From an uncultured Nitrosospira sp. (GTDB lineage Bacteria; Nitrospirota; Nitrospiria; Nitrospirales; Nitrospiraceae), in the NCBI GenBank assembly GCA_900696515.1, contig CAADGK010000028.1, forward strand, positions 1 to 39,421: DNA of 39,421 nt, in the 5' to 3' direction. The position numbers and the translations under genes were made by a program. The notes below the pieces were generated by a model. That model did not search any database and was not told the origin of the DNA. It was given only the letters and a program-made list of their open reading frames with translations. Positions 32,521-39,421 of the stretch are shown piece after piece; the stretch's first letter is position 1; the number at the start of each line of letters is the position of its first letter.

Positions 32521-33315
32521 CTACTCCGCATAGTGGGGAACCGGGATGGCTTTCAATGACCGTGGTGGGGGGAGCGATTGCTTCTCGAATTGAGCAGAAA
32601 AGGGAGTGAGGATCGGTTCATGCGTATGTCGTAACCGCCTGGTGATGAGCTCCACGCTTTGCGCACTGATTTCGACACGATCGACCAGCGACTCTCTCGT
32701 CAGGCGGTCGGGAAGCCCCTGCAGCGAAAAGAGTTGAAAACAGAGGGTCCAATTGAGCTGATCCTTGCCCGGCTCCTTGATGATGAAGCGGGCGTCCGGT
32801 GAAGCAGGCCCCTGACACAGCAGCAGCCAAATATTGGATCGAAAGGCGGGGCTCGCCGGCTCTGTTGAAGGGTGAAATTCAGGAATCAGCGAGGGGAGAC
32901 GGGTGATGGGGACGGGGTGGGGAAACTCAATGTCCACCAACCGCACGGTGAGCGGCCGATTCTCATCGTCATCATTCGGATCGACCGCATAGCTGAATGA
33001 ATAGCGGATCTCGATTCCCTCGCGGGTAAACGTATAGACATCCTCCCCGTTTTCCGGAGAGACCAGTTTGCTGAAATAGGTCGCCCAATCGGTGATCGGA
33101 TAATAGGTGAAGACCCTCAGCGCGGACTTGCGATCACGCACCGCCTGTGGGCGGCCAAGCCTCTCGTGCAATTCTTGTTGGGAAAGCCCGAGGAAGCCGT
33201 CTTCGAAATAGGGAGTGGCCATGGTGATCGAGGGGAGCGCGGCAAGCACGAGGATGCCCAGCGCAGCGAAGCGTGTGACGGAACGGAGGATGGTCGATCG
33301 GGACATCACAGGCAT
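32521..33315 (-). CDS. Secreted protein of unknown function
   Basis: 264 residues. GGAGG lies 10 bases before the ATG at 33315; an ATG three codons later is also possible. A signal peptide (cleavage near SITMATP) precedes GFLGLSQQELHERLGRPQ, reminiscent of the BamE/SmpA-type helix, then a YSFSYAVDPNDDDENRPLTV beta region and a C-terminal domain with a QLNWTLCFQLFSLQGLPDRL segment. The family is not recognised. It ends directly after repeat R3. Confidence 0.65.
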   Translation of the reverse strand: MPVMSRSTILRSVTRFAALGILVLAALPSITMATPYFEDGFLGLSQQELHERLGRPQAVRDRKSALRVFTYYPITDWATYFSKLVSPENGEDVYTFTREGIEIRYSFSYAVDPNDDDENRPLTVRLVDIEFPHPVPITRLPSLIPEFHPSTEPASPAFRSNIWLLLCQGPASPDARFIIKEPGKDQLNWTLCFQLFSLQGLPDRLTRESLVDRVEISAQSVELITRRLRHTHEPILTPFSAQFEKQSLPPPRSLKAIPVPHYAE

Positions 33316-33435
33316 CGTAGCGAGGCCTCCAAATTCATGTCAAGAAAGCGGCCGCCTGCTTGCCGCGCCGGAAGCCCTTCCAGTATGATCGCGACGAATC
33401 ACTCATCAACCATCGGATCCTGAGAGAAGGTGACA

Positions 33436-36400
33436 ATGCCCGGACAAGAGAAATGGCCCATCGTGGACATGCTGAACGAACGGATCCTGATCCTTGACGG
33501 CGCGATGGGGACGATGATTCAACAGCGGAAGCTGGATGAGGCGGCCTTTCGGGGCGAGCGCTTCAAGGAGTGGAAGAAGGACCTCAAGGGGCATAACGAT
33601 CTGCTGAATCTCACGCAGCCGTCCGTCATCGAGGACATTCACCGGCAGTATTTGATGGCCGGCGCGGACATCATCGAGACCAACACGTTCAACTCGCAGG
33701 CCGTCTCGCTGGCGGATTACGGCATGGACCGGCTCGGGTACGAGTTGTCCAAAGCCGGCGCCGAGTGTGCGAGACGAGCCGTCGTTGCCGTGGAACAGGC
33801 ACAGCCGGGACGCCGATGTTTCGTCGCCGGGGCCATCGGCCCGACGACCAAGACCTCCTCGATATCCACCGATGTGAATAACCCGGCCGCCCGGGGCACG
33901 ACATATGACGAGCTGGTTCTGGCGTACGGCGAGCAGGTGCGCGGGTTGCTCGACGGCGGCGCGGATCTGCTGTTGGTCGAAACCATTTTCGATACGTTGA
34001 ATGCCAAGGCCGCATTCTTCGCGATTCAGGAGGCCTTTGCGTCAGGGGCCCGGCGGGTTCCGATGATGGCCTCGGTGACCTTCATCCAGGCCGGTAGTAA
34101 CCGCGGGGTGACCGGTCAAACGGTCGAGGCATTTTGGAATTCCATCTCCCATGTGCCGCTGTTGAGCGTGGGGATGAATTGTGCGCTGGGGCCGAAAGAA
34201 ATGCGTCCGTTGATCGAGGACCTGGCCCGGATCGCTCCGATTTACATCAGCGCCCATCCGAATGCCGGTCTGCCGAATCCTCTGTTGCCGACCGGATTCC
34301 CGGAGACGCCGGAAAGCCTGGCCCCTCAGTTGCGGGACTGGGTGAACAACGGATGGCTGAACATCGTCGGCGGCTGTTGCGGCACGACGCCCGCGCATAT
34401 CCGGCGCATCGCGGAAGCGGTGCGCGGTGTGAAGCCGCATGTACCGTCGACGGTTGAGCCCTACACGCGATTGAGCGGACTCGAAGCCGTGACGATCAGG
34501 CCTGATTCCAACTTCGTCAATATCGGTGAGCGCACTAATGTGACCGGCTCGCCGGCCTTCGCCAAGCTGATTCTCACTGGGGATTATGAGGCGGCACTCT
34601 CGGTGGCGCGTCAACAGGTCGAGGGCGGGGCCCAGATCATCGACGTCAACATGGACGAGGGCATGCTCGATTCCAAGGCGGCGATGGAGAAGTTCCTGCG
34701 GCTGGTTGCCTCGGAGCCGGATATCTGCAAAGTGCCGATCATGGTCGACAGTTCCAAGTGGGAGGTGCTGGAAACCGGCTTGAAAAACATCCAGGGCAAA
34801 GCGGTTGTGAACAGCATCAGCTTGAAAGAAGGCGAACGGAAATTTATCGATCAAGCGACTTTGATTCGCCGTTACGGCGCGGCGGTCGTGGTCATGGCCT
34901 TTGACGAGACGGGCCAGGCCGATACGCTGGAGCGCAAGCGGGAGATCTGTGCGCGCTCCTACAAGATTCTTACGGAGCAGGTCGGGTTTCCTCCGCAAGA
35001 CATCATCTTCGACCCGAACATATTGACGGTGGCGACGGGCATTGAAGAACACAATAATTACGCGATCAATTTCATCGAAGCGACCGGCTGGATCAAGCGG
35101 AACCTGCCGGGGGCCAAGGTCAGCGGCGGAATCAGCAATATTTCCTTTTCCTTCCGCGGCAACAACGTCGTGCGCGAGGCCATGCACGCGGCGTTTCTCT
35201 ACCATGCTGTCAAGGCCGGATTGGACATGGGTATCGTCAACGCCGGGCAGTTGGCCGTGTACGAGGAAATTCCCAAGGACCTGCTCGAACTGGTCGAAGA
35301 CGTGTTGCTGAATCGTCGCGTTGATGCGACCGAACGTCTGGTGACGTTTGCTGAAACCGTCAAAGCGAAAGGAAAGGCGGCGGTCAAGGACGATGCGTGG
35401 CGTAAAGAAACGGTTGAGGAACGACTCTCACATGCGCTGGTCAAGGGCATTACGGACTATATCGACCAGGATACCGAGGAGGCGCGGCGGAAGTATGCCA
35501 AGCCGATCGAGGTGATCGAAGGCCCCTTGATGGCCGGCATGAACGTGGTCGGCGATCTGTTCGGGTCGGGCAAGATGTTCTTACCGCAAGTGGTGAAGAG
35601 CGCGCGTGTCATGAAGAAGGCCGTGGCCTATCTCATGCCCTTCATGGAGGAAGAGAAGCAGCGGTCGGGAAATTTTCAATCGCAGGGCAAGGTGCTGCTG
35701 GCCACGGTCAAGGGCGATGTCCACGATATCGGGAAAAACATCGTCGGTGTGGTGCTGGGCTGCAACAACTATGACGTGATCGATCTCGGCGTGATGGTGC
35801 CCTGCGAAAAGATTCTCGCCGCGGCTCGAGAGACCAAGGCCGACATCATCGGCCTGAGCGGGCTGATCACACCGTCGCTCGATGAGATGGTGCATGTGGC
35901 CAAAGAAATGACCCGTGAAGGGTTCGAGGTGCCGCTCTTGATCGGCGGTGCGACAACGAGCAAAGCTCACACAGCGGTGAAGATTGCCCCCTCCTATGCT
36001 CCCGGCGTGGTTCATGTCTTGGATGCCTCACGCGCGGTGGGCGTTGTGGGAAGCCTGGTGAGTCATACGCAGCGGGAAGGGTTCGTAAAACAGGTGCGGG
36101 ACGACTACGAACGGATGAGGCAGTCGCATCAGGATCGTGGGGCCAAGCCACTCCTCCCGATTGCCAAGGCCCGTACTCATCGGTTCATTTCCGATTGGGA
36201 TCAGATCGATATCCCTGTACCCGGGACATTGGGAGTGCAAACCATTGAGGCGCAGCCGCTGGTCGAGCTGATTCCGTACATTGATTGGTCGCCGTTTTTC
36301 CATACGTGGGAATTGAAGGGGCACTATCCCGCGATTTTCGAGAACCCAACCGTCGGGCCACGAGCCAAGGAACTGTTCGACGACGCGCGCCGGCTCCTCG

Positions 36401-37131
36401 ATGAAATCATCAAGAAGCGCCGGCTCACCGCCAAGGGAGTCTACGGCTTCTTTGCGGCGGCGTCGGTCGGGGACGACATCGAAGTATACGCGGATGCCTC
36501 GCGGAAGACCGTCCTCACGACGATCCACCATTTGCGACAGCAATCAGAGAAGCCGGACGGGCAGCCGAACCTCTCGCTCGCGGATTATGTGGCATCAAAA
36601 GATTCAGGCCGGCAGGATTACATCGGGGCGTTCGCCGTCACGGCGGGGTTGGGATTGGACGAACTCTGCGCACAGTTCGATCGGGATCATGATGATTACA
36701 ATTCCATCATGGCGAAGGCCCTTGCGGACCGGTTGGCTGAAGCGTTCGCGGAATTTCTCCATCAGCGGGCCAGAGACGAGTGGGGGTACGGCAAGAAAGA
36801 ACAACTGACGAATGAGGAGTTGATCCGTGAAAAGTACCGGGGGATCCGTCCGGCGCCGGGCTATCCGGCGTGCCCGGACCACACGGAAAAACGACTCTTG
36901 TTTGATTTGTTGTCAGTCGAGGAAAAGGCCGGCATCACTCTGACAGAAAGCTTTGCCATGTTGCCGGCGGCGTCGGTCAGCGGATTCTATTTGGCGCATC
37001 CAGGCGCGAAATATTTTGCCGTGGGGAAGATCGGGAAGGATCAGGTTGAAGACTACGCCCGCCGCAAAGGGATGGATTTTCGCACCGTCGAACGCTGGCT
37101 CTCGCCGAATTTGAATTACGAGCCGGCTTAA
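33436..37131 (+). CDS. metH: Cobalamin-dependent methionine synthase
   Basis: 1231 residues, close to E. coli MetH (1227). It transfers methyl from methyltetrahydrofolate to homocysteine through bound cobalamin. Order of domains: homocysteine/zinc domain (about 10-325; Cys249 in GMNCALG and Cys314/Cys315 in GGCCGTTP), pterin domain (about 355-615; [20 protein letters not shown]), B12 cap and binding domains (about 650-890; His763 in DVHDIGKN is the cobalt ligand), and reactivation domain (about 905-1231; [15 protein letters not shown]). AGAAGG five bases before the ATG at 33436 favours this start over the GTG at 33430. No cobalamin or SAM riboswitch is visible in the 120-base leader. The last 13 codons recur in altered form at 37906-37950. 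Confidence 0.96.
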   Translation: MPGQEKWPIVDMLNERILILDGAMGTMIQQRKLDEAAFRGERFKEWKKDLKGHNDLLNLTQPSVIEDIHRQYLMAGADIIETNTFNSQAVSLADYGMDRLGYELSKAGAECARRAVVAVEQAQPGRRCFVAGAIGPTTKTSSISTDVNNPAARGTTYDELVLAYGEQVRGLLDGGADLLLVETIFDTLNAKAAFFAIQEAFASGARRVPMMASVTFIQAGSNRGVTGQTVEAFWNSISHVPLLSVGMNCALGPKEMRPLIEDLARIAPIYISAHPNAGLPNPLLPTGFPETPESLAPQLRDWVNNGWLNIVGGCCGTTPAHIRRIAEAVRGVKPHVPSTVEPYTRLSGLEAVTIRPDSNFVNIGERTNVTGSPAFAKLILTGDYEAALSVARQQVEGGAQIIDVNMDEGMLDSKAAMEKFLRLVASEPDICKVPIMVDSSKWEVLETGLKNIQGKAVVNSISLKEGERKFIDQATLIRRYGAAVVVMAFDETGQADTLERKREICARSYKILTEQVGFPPQDIIFDPNILTVATGIEEHNNYAINFIEATGWIKRNLPGAKVSGGISNISFSFRGNNVVREAMHAAFLYHAVKAGLDMGIVNAGQLAVYEEIPKDLLELVEDVLLNRRVDATERLVTFAETVKAKGKAAVKDDAWRKETVEERLSHALVKGITDYIDQDTEEARRKYAKPIEVIEGPLMAGMNVVGDLFGSGKMFLPQVVKSARVMKKAVAYLMPFMEEEKQRSGNFQSQGKVLLATVKGDVHDIGKNIVGVVLGCNNYDVIDLGVMVPCEKILAAARETKADIIGLSGLITPSLDEMVHVAKEMTREGFEVPLLIGGATTSKAHTAVKIAPSYAPGVVHVLDASRAVGVVGSLVSHTQREGFVKQVRDDYERMRQSHQDRGAKPLLPIAKARTHRFISDWDQIDIPVPGTLGVQTIEAQPLVELIPYIDWSPFFHTWELKGHYPAIFENPTVGPRAKELFDDARRLLDEIIKKRRLTAKGVYGFFAAASVGDDIEVYADASRKTVLTTIHHLRQQSEKPDGQPNLSLADYVASKDSGRQDYIGAFAVTAGLGLDELCAQFDRDHDDYNSIMAKALADRLAEAFAEFLHQRARDEWGYGKKEQLTNEELIREKYRGIRPAPGYPACPDHTEKRLLFDLLSVEEKAGITLTESFAMLPAASVSGFYLAHPGAKYFAVGKIGKDQVEDYARRKGMDFRTVERWLSPNLNYEPA

Positions 37132-37224
37132 CTGTCATCTGAGCATGCCCTATCGCTGGTGTCTGATTGAAGAACAACGTATACTACTCTCAGTCTATCG
37201 AATCATAATGAGAAAGGGGCCTCA

Positions 37225-37464
37225 GTGAGACATTCGTCGGCCACGCGCAGTGACGCGATCATCCGTAAGCTTCGTCGGCTTCCAGCGAAGAAACAAGCTG
37301 CAGTCCTTGAGTTTGTGGATCGACTTACTTCTGGCAGACGGCTGTCTGCCCAACCGTCTATCTATTCCCATAGCGAGCGGCTGGTGGCCCGAAAACGGAA
37401 TCGCAAGTTTTCGTTGAGACAGATTGCTGCGATTGTTCATGAAGTCAGGAATGTCAAGGATTGA
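37225..37464 (+). CDS. Antitoxin-like protein of a type II toxin-antitoxin module (DUF2281-like)
   Basis: 79 residues, starting at GTG with AAAGGGG just upstream. The N-terminal segment IIRKLRRLPAKKQAAVLEFVDRL is typical of DUF2281-type antitoxins, with a basic C-terminal tail (RKRNRKFSLRQIAAIV). It lies directly upstream of a broken PIN-domain toxin gene in the same frame. The antitoxin reading frame itself is intact. It may repress its own promoter. Confidence 0.65.
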   Translation: MRHSSATRSDAIIRKLRRLPAKKQAAVLEFVDRLTSGRRLSAQPSIYSHSERLVARKRNRKFSLRQIAAIVHEVRNVKD

Positions 37465-37863
37465 ACGGCGGTCTTTGACACCAACATCCTCATCTCTGCT
37501 TATCTCTAGTCCGGAACTCCACGACGTGCGCTTGAAGTCATTCGTGCAGGGCACGTTGAACTGATCTCTTCGACAGCTGCAATCAAAGAATTCATTCGTG
37601 TGCTCGGTTATCCCAAGTTCGGATTTTCTCCTGAAGAGATTGCACCATTTGTTGAGGATCTCCTATCCATAGCACGGTTAGTCGAACCTCCTAACCTTGA
37701 TGTGATCATTGCCGATCCATCGGATAACCTTTTTCTGGGAATCGCAGTGAAAGGGAGTTGTCAGGTGGTTGTGTCGGGCGACCACCACCTCTTGAGTCTG
37801 AAGCAGTTTCGATCAATTCAGGTCGTGACGGCGTCCGAGTTTATGTACGCAACACGTATTTGA
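37465..37863 (+). pseudogene. PIN-domain (VapC-type) toxin, inactivated
   Basis: The frame directly after the antitoxin TGA reads TAVFDTNILISAYL, a TAG stop at 37507-37509, then SGTPRRALEVIRAGHVEL and on to the TGA ending at 37863. The acidic PIN residues are all there: Asp in VFDTN, Glu in AIKEF, Asp in ADPSDN and SGDHH. No start codon exists between the antitoxin stop and the TAG, and the first start after it is a GTG at 37600, which would omit the first catalytic Asp and Glu. So the toxin is broken twice. The remainder is well preserved, which suggests recent loss. Confidence 0.82.
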
Positions 37864-37905
37864 TAGCGTGCCGTCATGGTCTGGGGCGAGTCATCTAGCC
37901 CTGCT

Positions 37906-37950
37906 ATGCGGCGCTGGCTCTCGCCGAATCTAAACTATGAGCCTGAGTAG
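37906..37950 (+). pseudogene. Remnant of a second metH 3' end
   Basis: Reads [14 protein letters not shown] then TAG, against [13 protein letters not shown]-stop at the real metH end (37090-37131). Eighteen bases (CGCTGGCTCTCGCCGAAT) are identical. After them the differences are mostly at third or synonymous positions (TTG/CTA, AAT/AAC, TAC/TAT, CCG/CCT). This implies a diverged metH allele rather than a fresh copy. The fragment lies between the two toxin-antitoxin modules. Confidence 0.8.
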
Positions 37951-38028
37951 ATGGCAGTATGACGATGTGGCGCTTGCCTTGGTCGCAACGCGCAGGTACA
38001 CTTGAACGAGGCGTTGAGGGTAAAGACA

Positions 38029-38235
38029 ATGAGGCATATTCCGGCTCACTATGATGGAGAAAAAGTGGTTCTTGATGAACCTGTGTCGTTATCTATGAAT
38101 ATGGCCCTCGAGGTCGTCATTCCTGATTCTACCCAAGATCTTAGGGCTCTTCGTTCGGACACGGTACTTGCCTCATTGCCGAGTTTGAAACGAATTTTGG
38201 ACAATCCTCGCGATGCCGAGTATGACAAGCTATGA
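38029..38235 (+). CDS. Antitoxin-like protein of a MazEF/PemIK-type module
   Basis: 68 residues from MRHIPAHYDGEKVVLDEPVS; GAGGGTAAAG lies 6 bases upstream. The opening strand pattern (YDGEKVVLDEPVSL) recalls DUF104/AF2212-like antitoxins; the C-terminal half (SLPSLKRILDNPRDAEYDKL) would be the toxin-binding tail. Its 3' end overlaps the start of a MazF-like frame by 14 bases, as in many such operons. The antitoxin frame is intact although the toxin is frameshifted. Confidence 0.65.
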   Translation: MRHIPAHYDGEKVVLDEPVSLSMNMALEVVIPDSTQDLRALRSDTVLASLPSLKRILDNPRDAEYDKL

Positions 38236-38550
38236 CCGGGGTGATATCGTCCTGGCCAACTTGCCATTCTCCATCTGTCTGGAATCAAGAGGCGTCCTGC
38301 GGTAGTCGTCAGTACACCTCATCCGTCAGTCGATGTCTTCCTCCTCCCGCTCACATCTCAACTGGACCATCTCCAACCTGGTGAGTTCACGCTATCTGAT
38401 TGGCAGGGCGCTGGACTACTGTATCCCAGTGTGGTGAAGCGCGGCCTGTTTACTCTGGAGCAGTCCTGTATCAGTCGTCGGCTTGGGTGCCTCTCTCCCA
38501 GAGACAAGGACACGTTGGACGCCACGCTACGTGCGTGGCTGGGTTTGTAG
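38222..38550 (+). pseudogene. MazF/PemK-type endoribonuclease toxin, frameshifted
   Basis: From the ATG at 38222 the frame reads MTSYDRGDIVLANLPFS, the standard MazF/PemK start, then runs into a TAG within 31 codons. From about 38278 another frame continues the family exactly: SGIKRRPAVVVSTPHPSVDV, then FLLPLTSQ, LYPSVVKRGLFTLEQ and a stop at 38548-38550. One missing base in TTCTCCATCTGTCTGGA would restore the usual F-S-D-L-S-G-I-K. The gene is therefore inactivated by a single-base deletion, unless this is a sequencing error. Confidence 0.82.
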
Positions 38551-38597
38551 AGAATTGATTCCTACGCTCGTATCCCAGTCATCGAGACTTTCAGACG

Positions 38598-38812
38598 GTT
38601 TCAAGTGTGATGTTTCGGGTTTCATGGTTTACGACACGAGTTTCACGGTTCAGGTTTTTGATTTTCGGTTTCGGCATAACGTGAAACATTGAACTTGAAA
38701 CTCGAAACCATTGGCCCCGACGCTTCACGCTTCACGAACGACGCTTCACAGTTTGACCGTTCGGCAGGCTCACGACCCTGAGCAACCCCGATGGGCCAGC
38801 TCACACCATGGG
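38598..38812 (+). repeat. Composite palindromic repeat, GTTTCA family (copy R4, expanded left arm)
   Basis: A run of GTTTCAAG, GTTTCGGG, TTTCATGG and GAGTTTCACGG units is followed by GTGAAACATTGAACTTGAAA and CTCGAAACCATTGGCCCCGA. Then come CGCTTCAC twice and the tail GTTCGGCAGGCTCACGACCC. It is oriented like R2 and R3, and about 40 bases of extra units extend the left arm. Confidence 0.8.
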
Positions 38813-38826
38813 TCATGTGCAGGCTT

Positions 38827-38859
38827 GTATCTAATTCGATACTGAATCGAATTGGATAC
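38827..38859. repeat. Near-perfect inverted repeat (14-base arms)
   Basis: GTATCTAATTCGAT and ATCGAATTGGATAC are reverse complements except for one position (a possible G-T pair), around an ACTGA loop. It is AT-rich, unlike the composite repeat next to it. It could be an operator or a stable RNA hairpin; there is no T-run for a terminator. Confidence 0.5.
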
Positions 38860-39328
38860 AGGTATAGCAGATTTAACGACCGGACAGGAAAGGTGTCGAT
38901 ATCAATTCTACTTCGACCGGCGTGGAGATTGCGTCGTTCGCTGTATTGAGTGGGTATTTCGGTTATTCATCGGTGAGATTGAGCATACCGACGACTGTGC
39001 ACAAGTCTGTTCCAGACGAGGAATGTTCTTTGCATTAAGTACGTAGAGACATTCTTAAGACGAATGGAACATGCGGTGATTAAAAGGTATTCAGGGCATC
39101 TAACCTTCTCAAGTCGGAGCCAAACTGGATTGCCTGGTCCAGTGACGTGCCTCCTTGTGAGGCTTCGACTTGACAGGCGAGTCCGGTGGTGGTTCCCCCA
39201 GGATCATCACCGGGCGTCGCCCTGAATTTGGAAGAACTTGCTGACGTAGAGGACAGAGAACGAGTATGGAGACCTGTTCGCAGAAGGGCAGAATGCAGTG
39301 GCCATCAAACGGAAGGAGTCGAGCTGTG

Positions 39329-39421
39329 ATGGTAAAACACATGGTGAAGTATGCGCTGGTGGTCTGCGGCGTGCTGGCGGCGGCCCAGGCCCAGGCGAAT
39401 TTCCCCACCGTGCCGAAGGAG
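39329..39421 (+). CDS. Secreted protein, N-terminal 31 residues only
   Basis: The ATG at 39329 has GGAAGGAG 10 bases upstream. The translation MVKHMVKYALVVCGVLAAAQ continues AQANFPTVPKE, a good signal peptide with likely cleavage after AQA. The gene runs off the right edge, so its family cannot be named. Confidence 0.7.
   Translation, partial: MVKHMVKYALVVCGVLAAAQAQANFPTVPKE

Larger units (their letters stand above)
38551..39328. other. 778-base gene-free region
   Basis: Holds composite repeat R4 (38598-38812) and a near-perfect hairpin (38827-38859). The short open frames here lack ribosome sites and family patterns. GGAAGGAG lies 10 bases before the ATG at 39329, so the promoter of the last gene should be in the right-hand part. 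Confidence 0.5.

Noticed and set aside
33316-33435. Cobalamin or SAM riboswitch before metH
   Set aside because: The leader is only about 120 bases, has a plain ribosome site and shows none of the conserved boxes.
34042-35205. 387-codon minus-strand frame inside metH
   Set aside because: It is antisense to conserved MetH domains and has no recognisable protein pattern.
38852-39046. 64-codon open frame in the right-hand gene-free region
   Set aside because: It starts inside the hairpin, has no good ribosome site and no family pattern.

Overview
The window looks like a GC-rich chromosome segment (mid-to-high 50s % GC by eye) from a Nitrospirota bacterium, most plausibly the genus Nitrospira. 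This rests on gene content as I recognise it: very long multicopper oxidases (MCOs), an SmbP-like periplasmic metal-binding protein, many secreted FGE-fold (SUMF1) proteins, and short palindromic intergenic repeats. I see no ribosomal or other marker gene that would settle the taxonomy. No tRNA, rRNA or CRISPR array was recognised.

Region 1 (1-20.9 kb) is a periplasmic metal/redox locus. Two paralogous genes, 7295-12034 and 16116-20855, each encode a 1579-residue secreted protein built of three two-domain cupredoxin units. Only one type-1 copper site and one set of type-2/3 ligands are evident in each. Around them lie a partial FGE-fold gene at the left edge and two FGE-fold genes on the minus strand, each followed by a small secreted-protein gene. 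There is also a HtrA-like serine protease, an NtrC-type sensor kinase/sigma-54 activator pair, and an operon-like run behind the first oxidase: LolA-like protein, plastocyanin-like protein with a CGMHPYM copper motif, and SmbP-like protein. The layout suggests that an FGE-fold/oxidase unit was duplicated. Size and domain plan resemble large metallo-oxidases such as MofA, McoA and MnxG, but the substrate cannot be read from sequence.

Region 2 (20.9-33.3 kb) holds mostly small housekeeping or uncharacterised genes: an SDR-like protein, DUF5069 and DUF3386 proteins, a ClpS-like adaptor, HemW, an FmdB-type zinc ribbon, another FGE-fold gene coupled to a heme-oxygenase-fold (CADD/PqqC-like) gene, a DUF2007 protein, and secreted or membrane proteins. 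Its intergenic gaps carry copies of a composite palindromic repeat (degenerate GTTTCA units plus a GCTTCAC/CGGCAGGCTCA tail). A different palindromic element with terminal inverted repeats occurs at 14.0 and 21.7 kb.

Region 3 (33.4-39.4 kb) holds metH (cobalamin-dependent methionine synthase) followed by two degraded toxin-antitoxin modules. In both, the antitoxin reading frame is intact and the toxin is broken: a PIN gene with no start codon and an internal TAG, and a MazF/PemK-like gene with a one-base frameshift. Between them is a 45-bp second copy of the metH 3' end that differs mostly at synonymous sites, which looks like a recombination scar. The window ends in the first 31 codons of a secreted protein.
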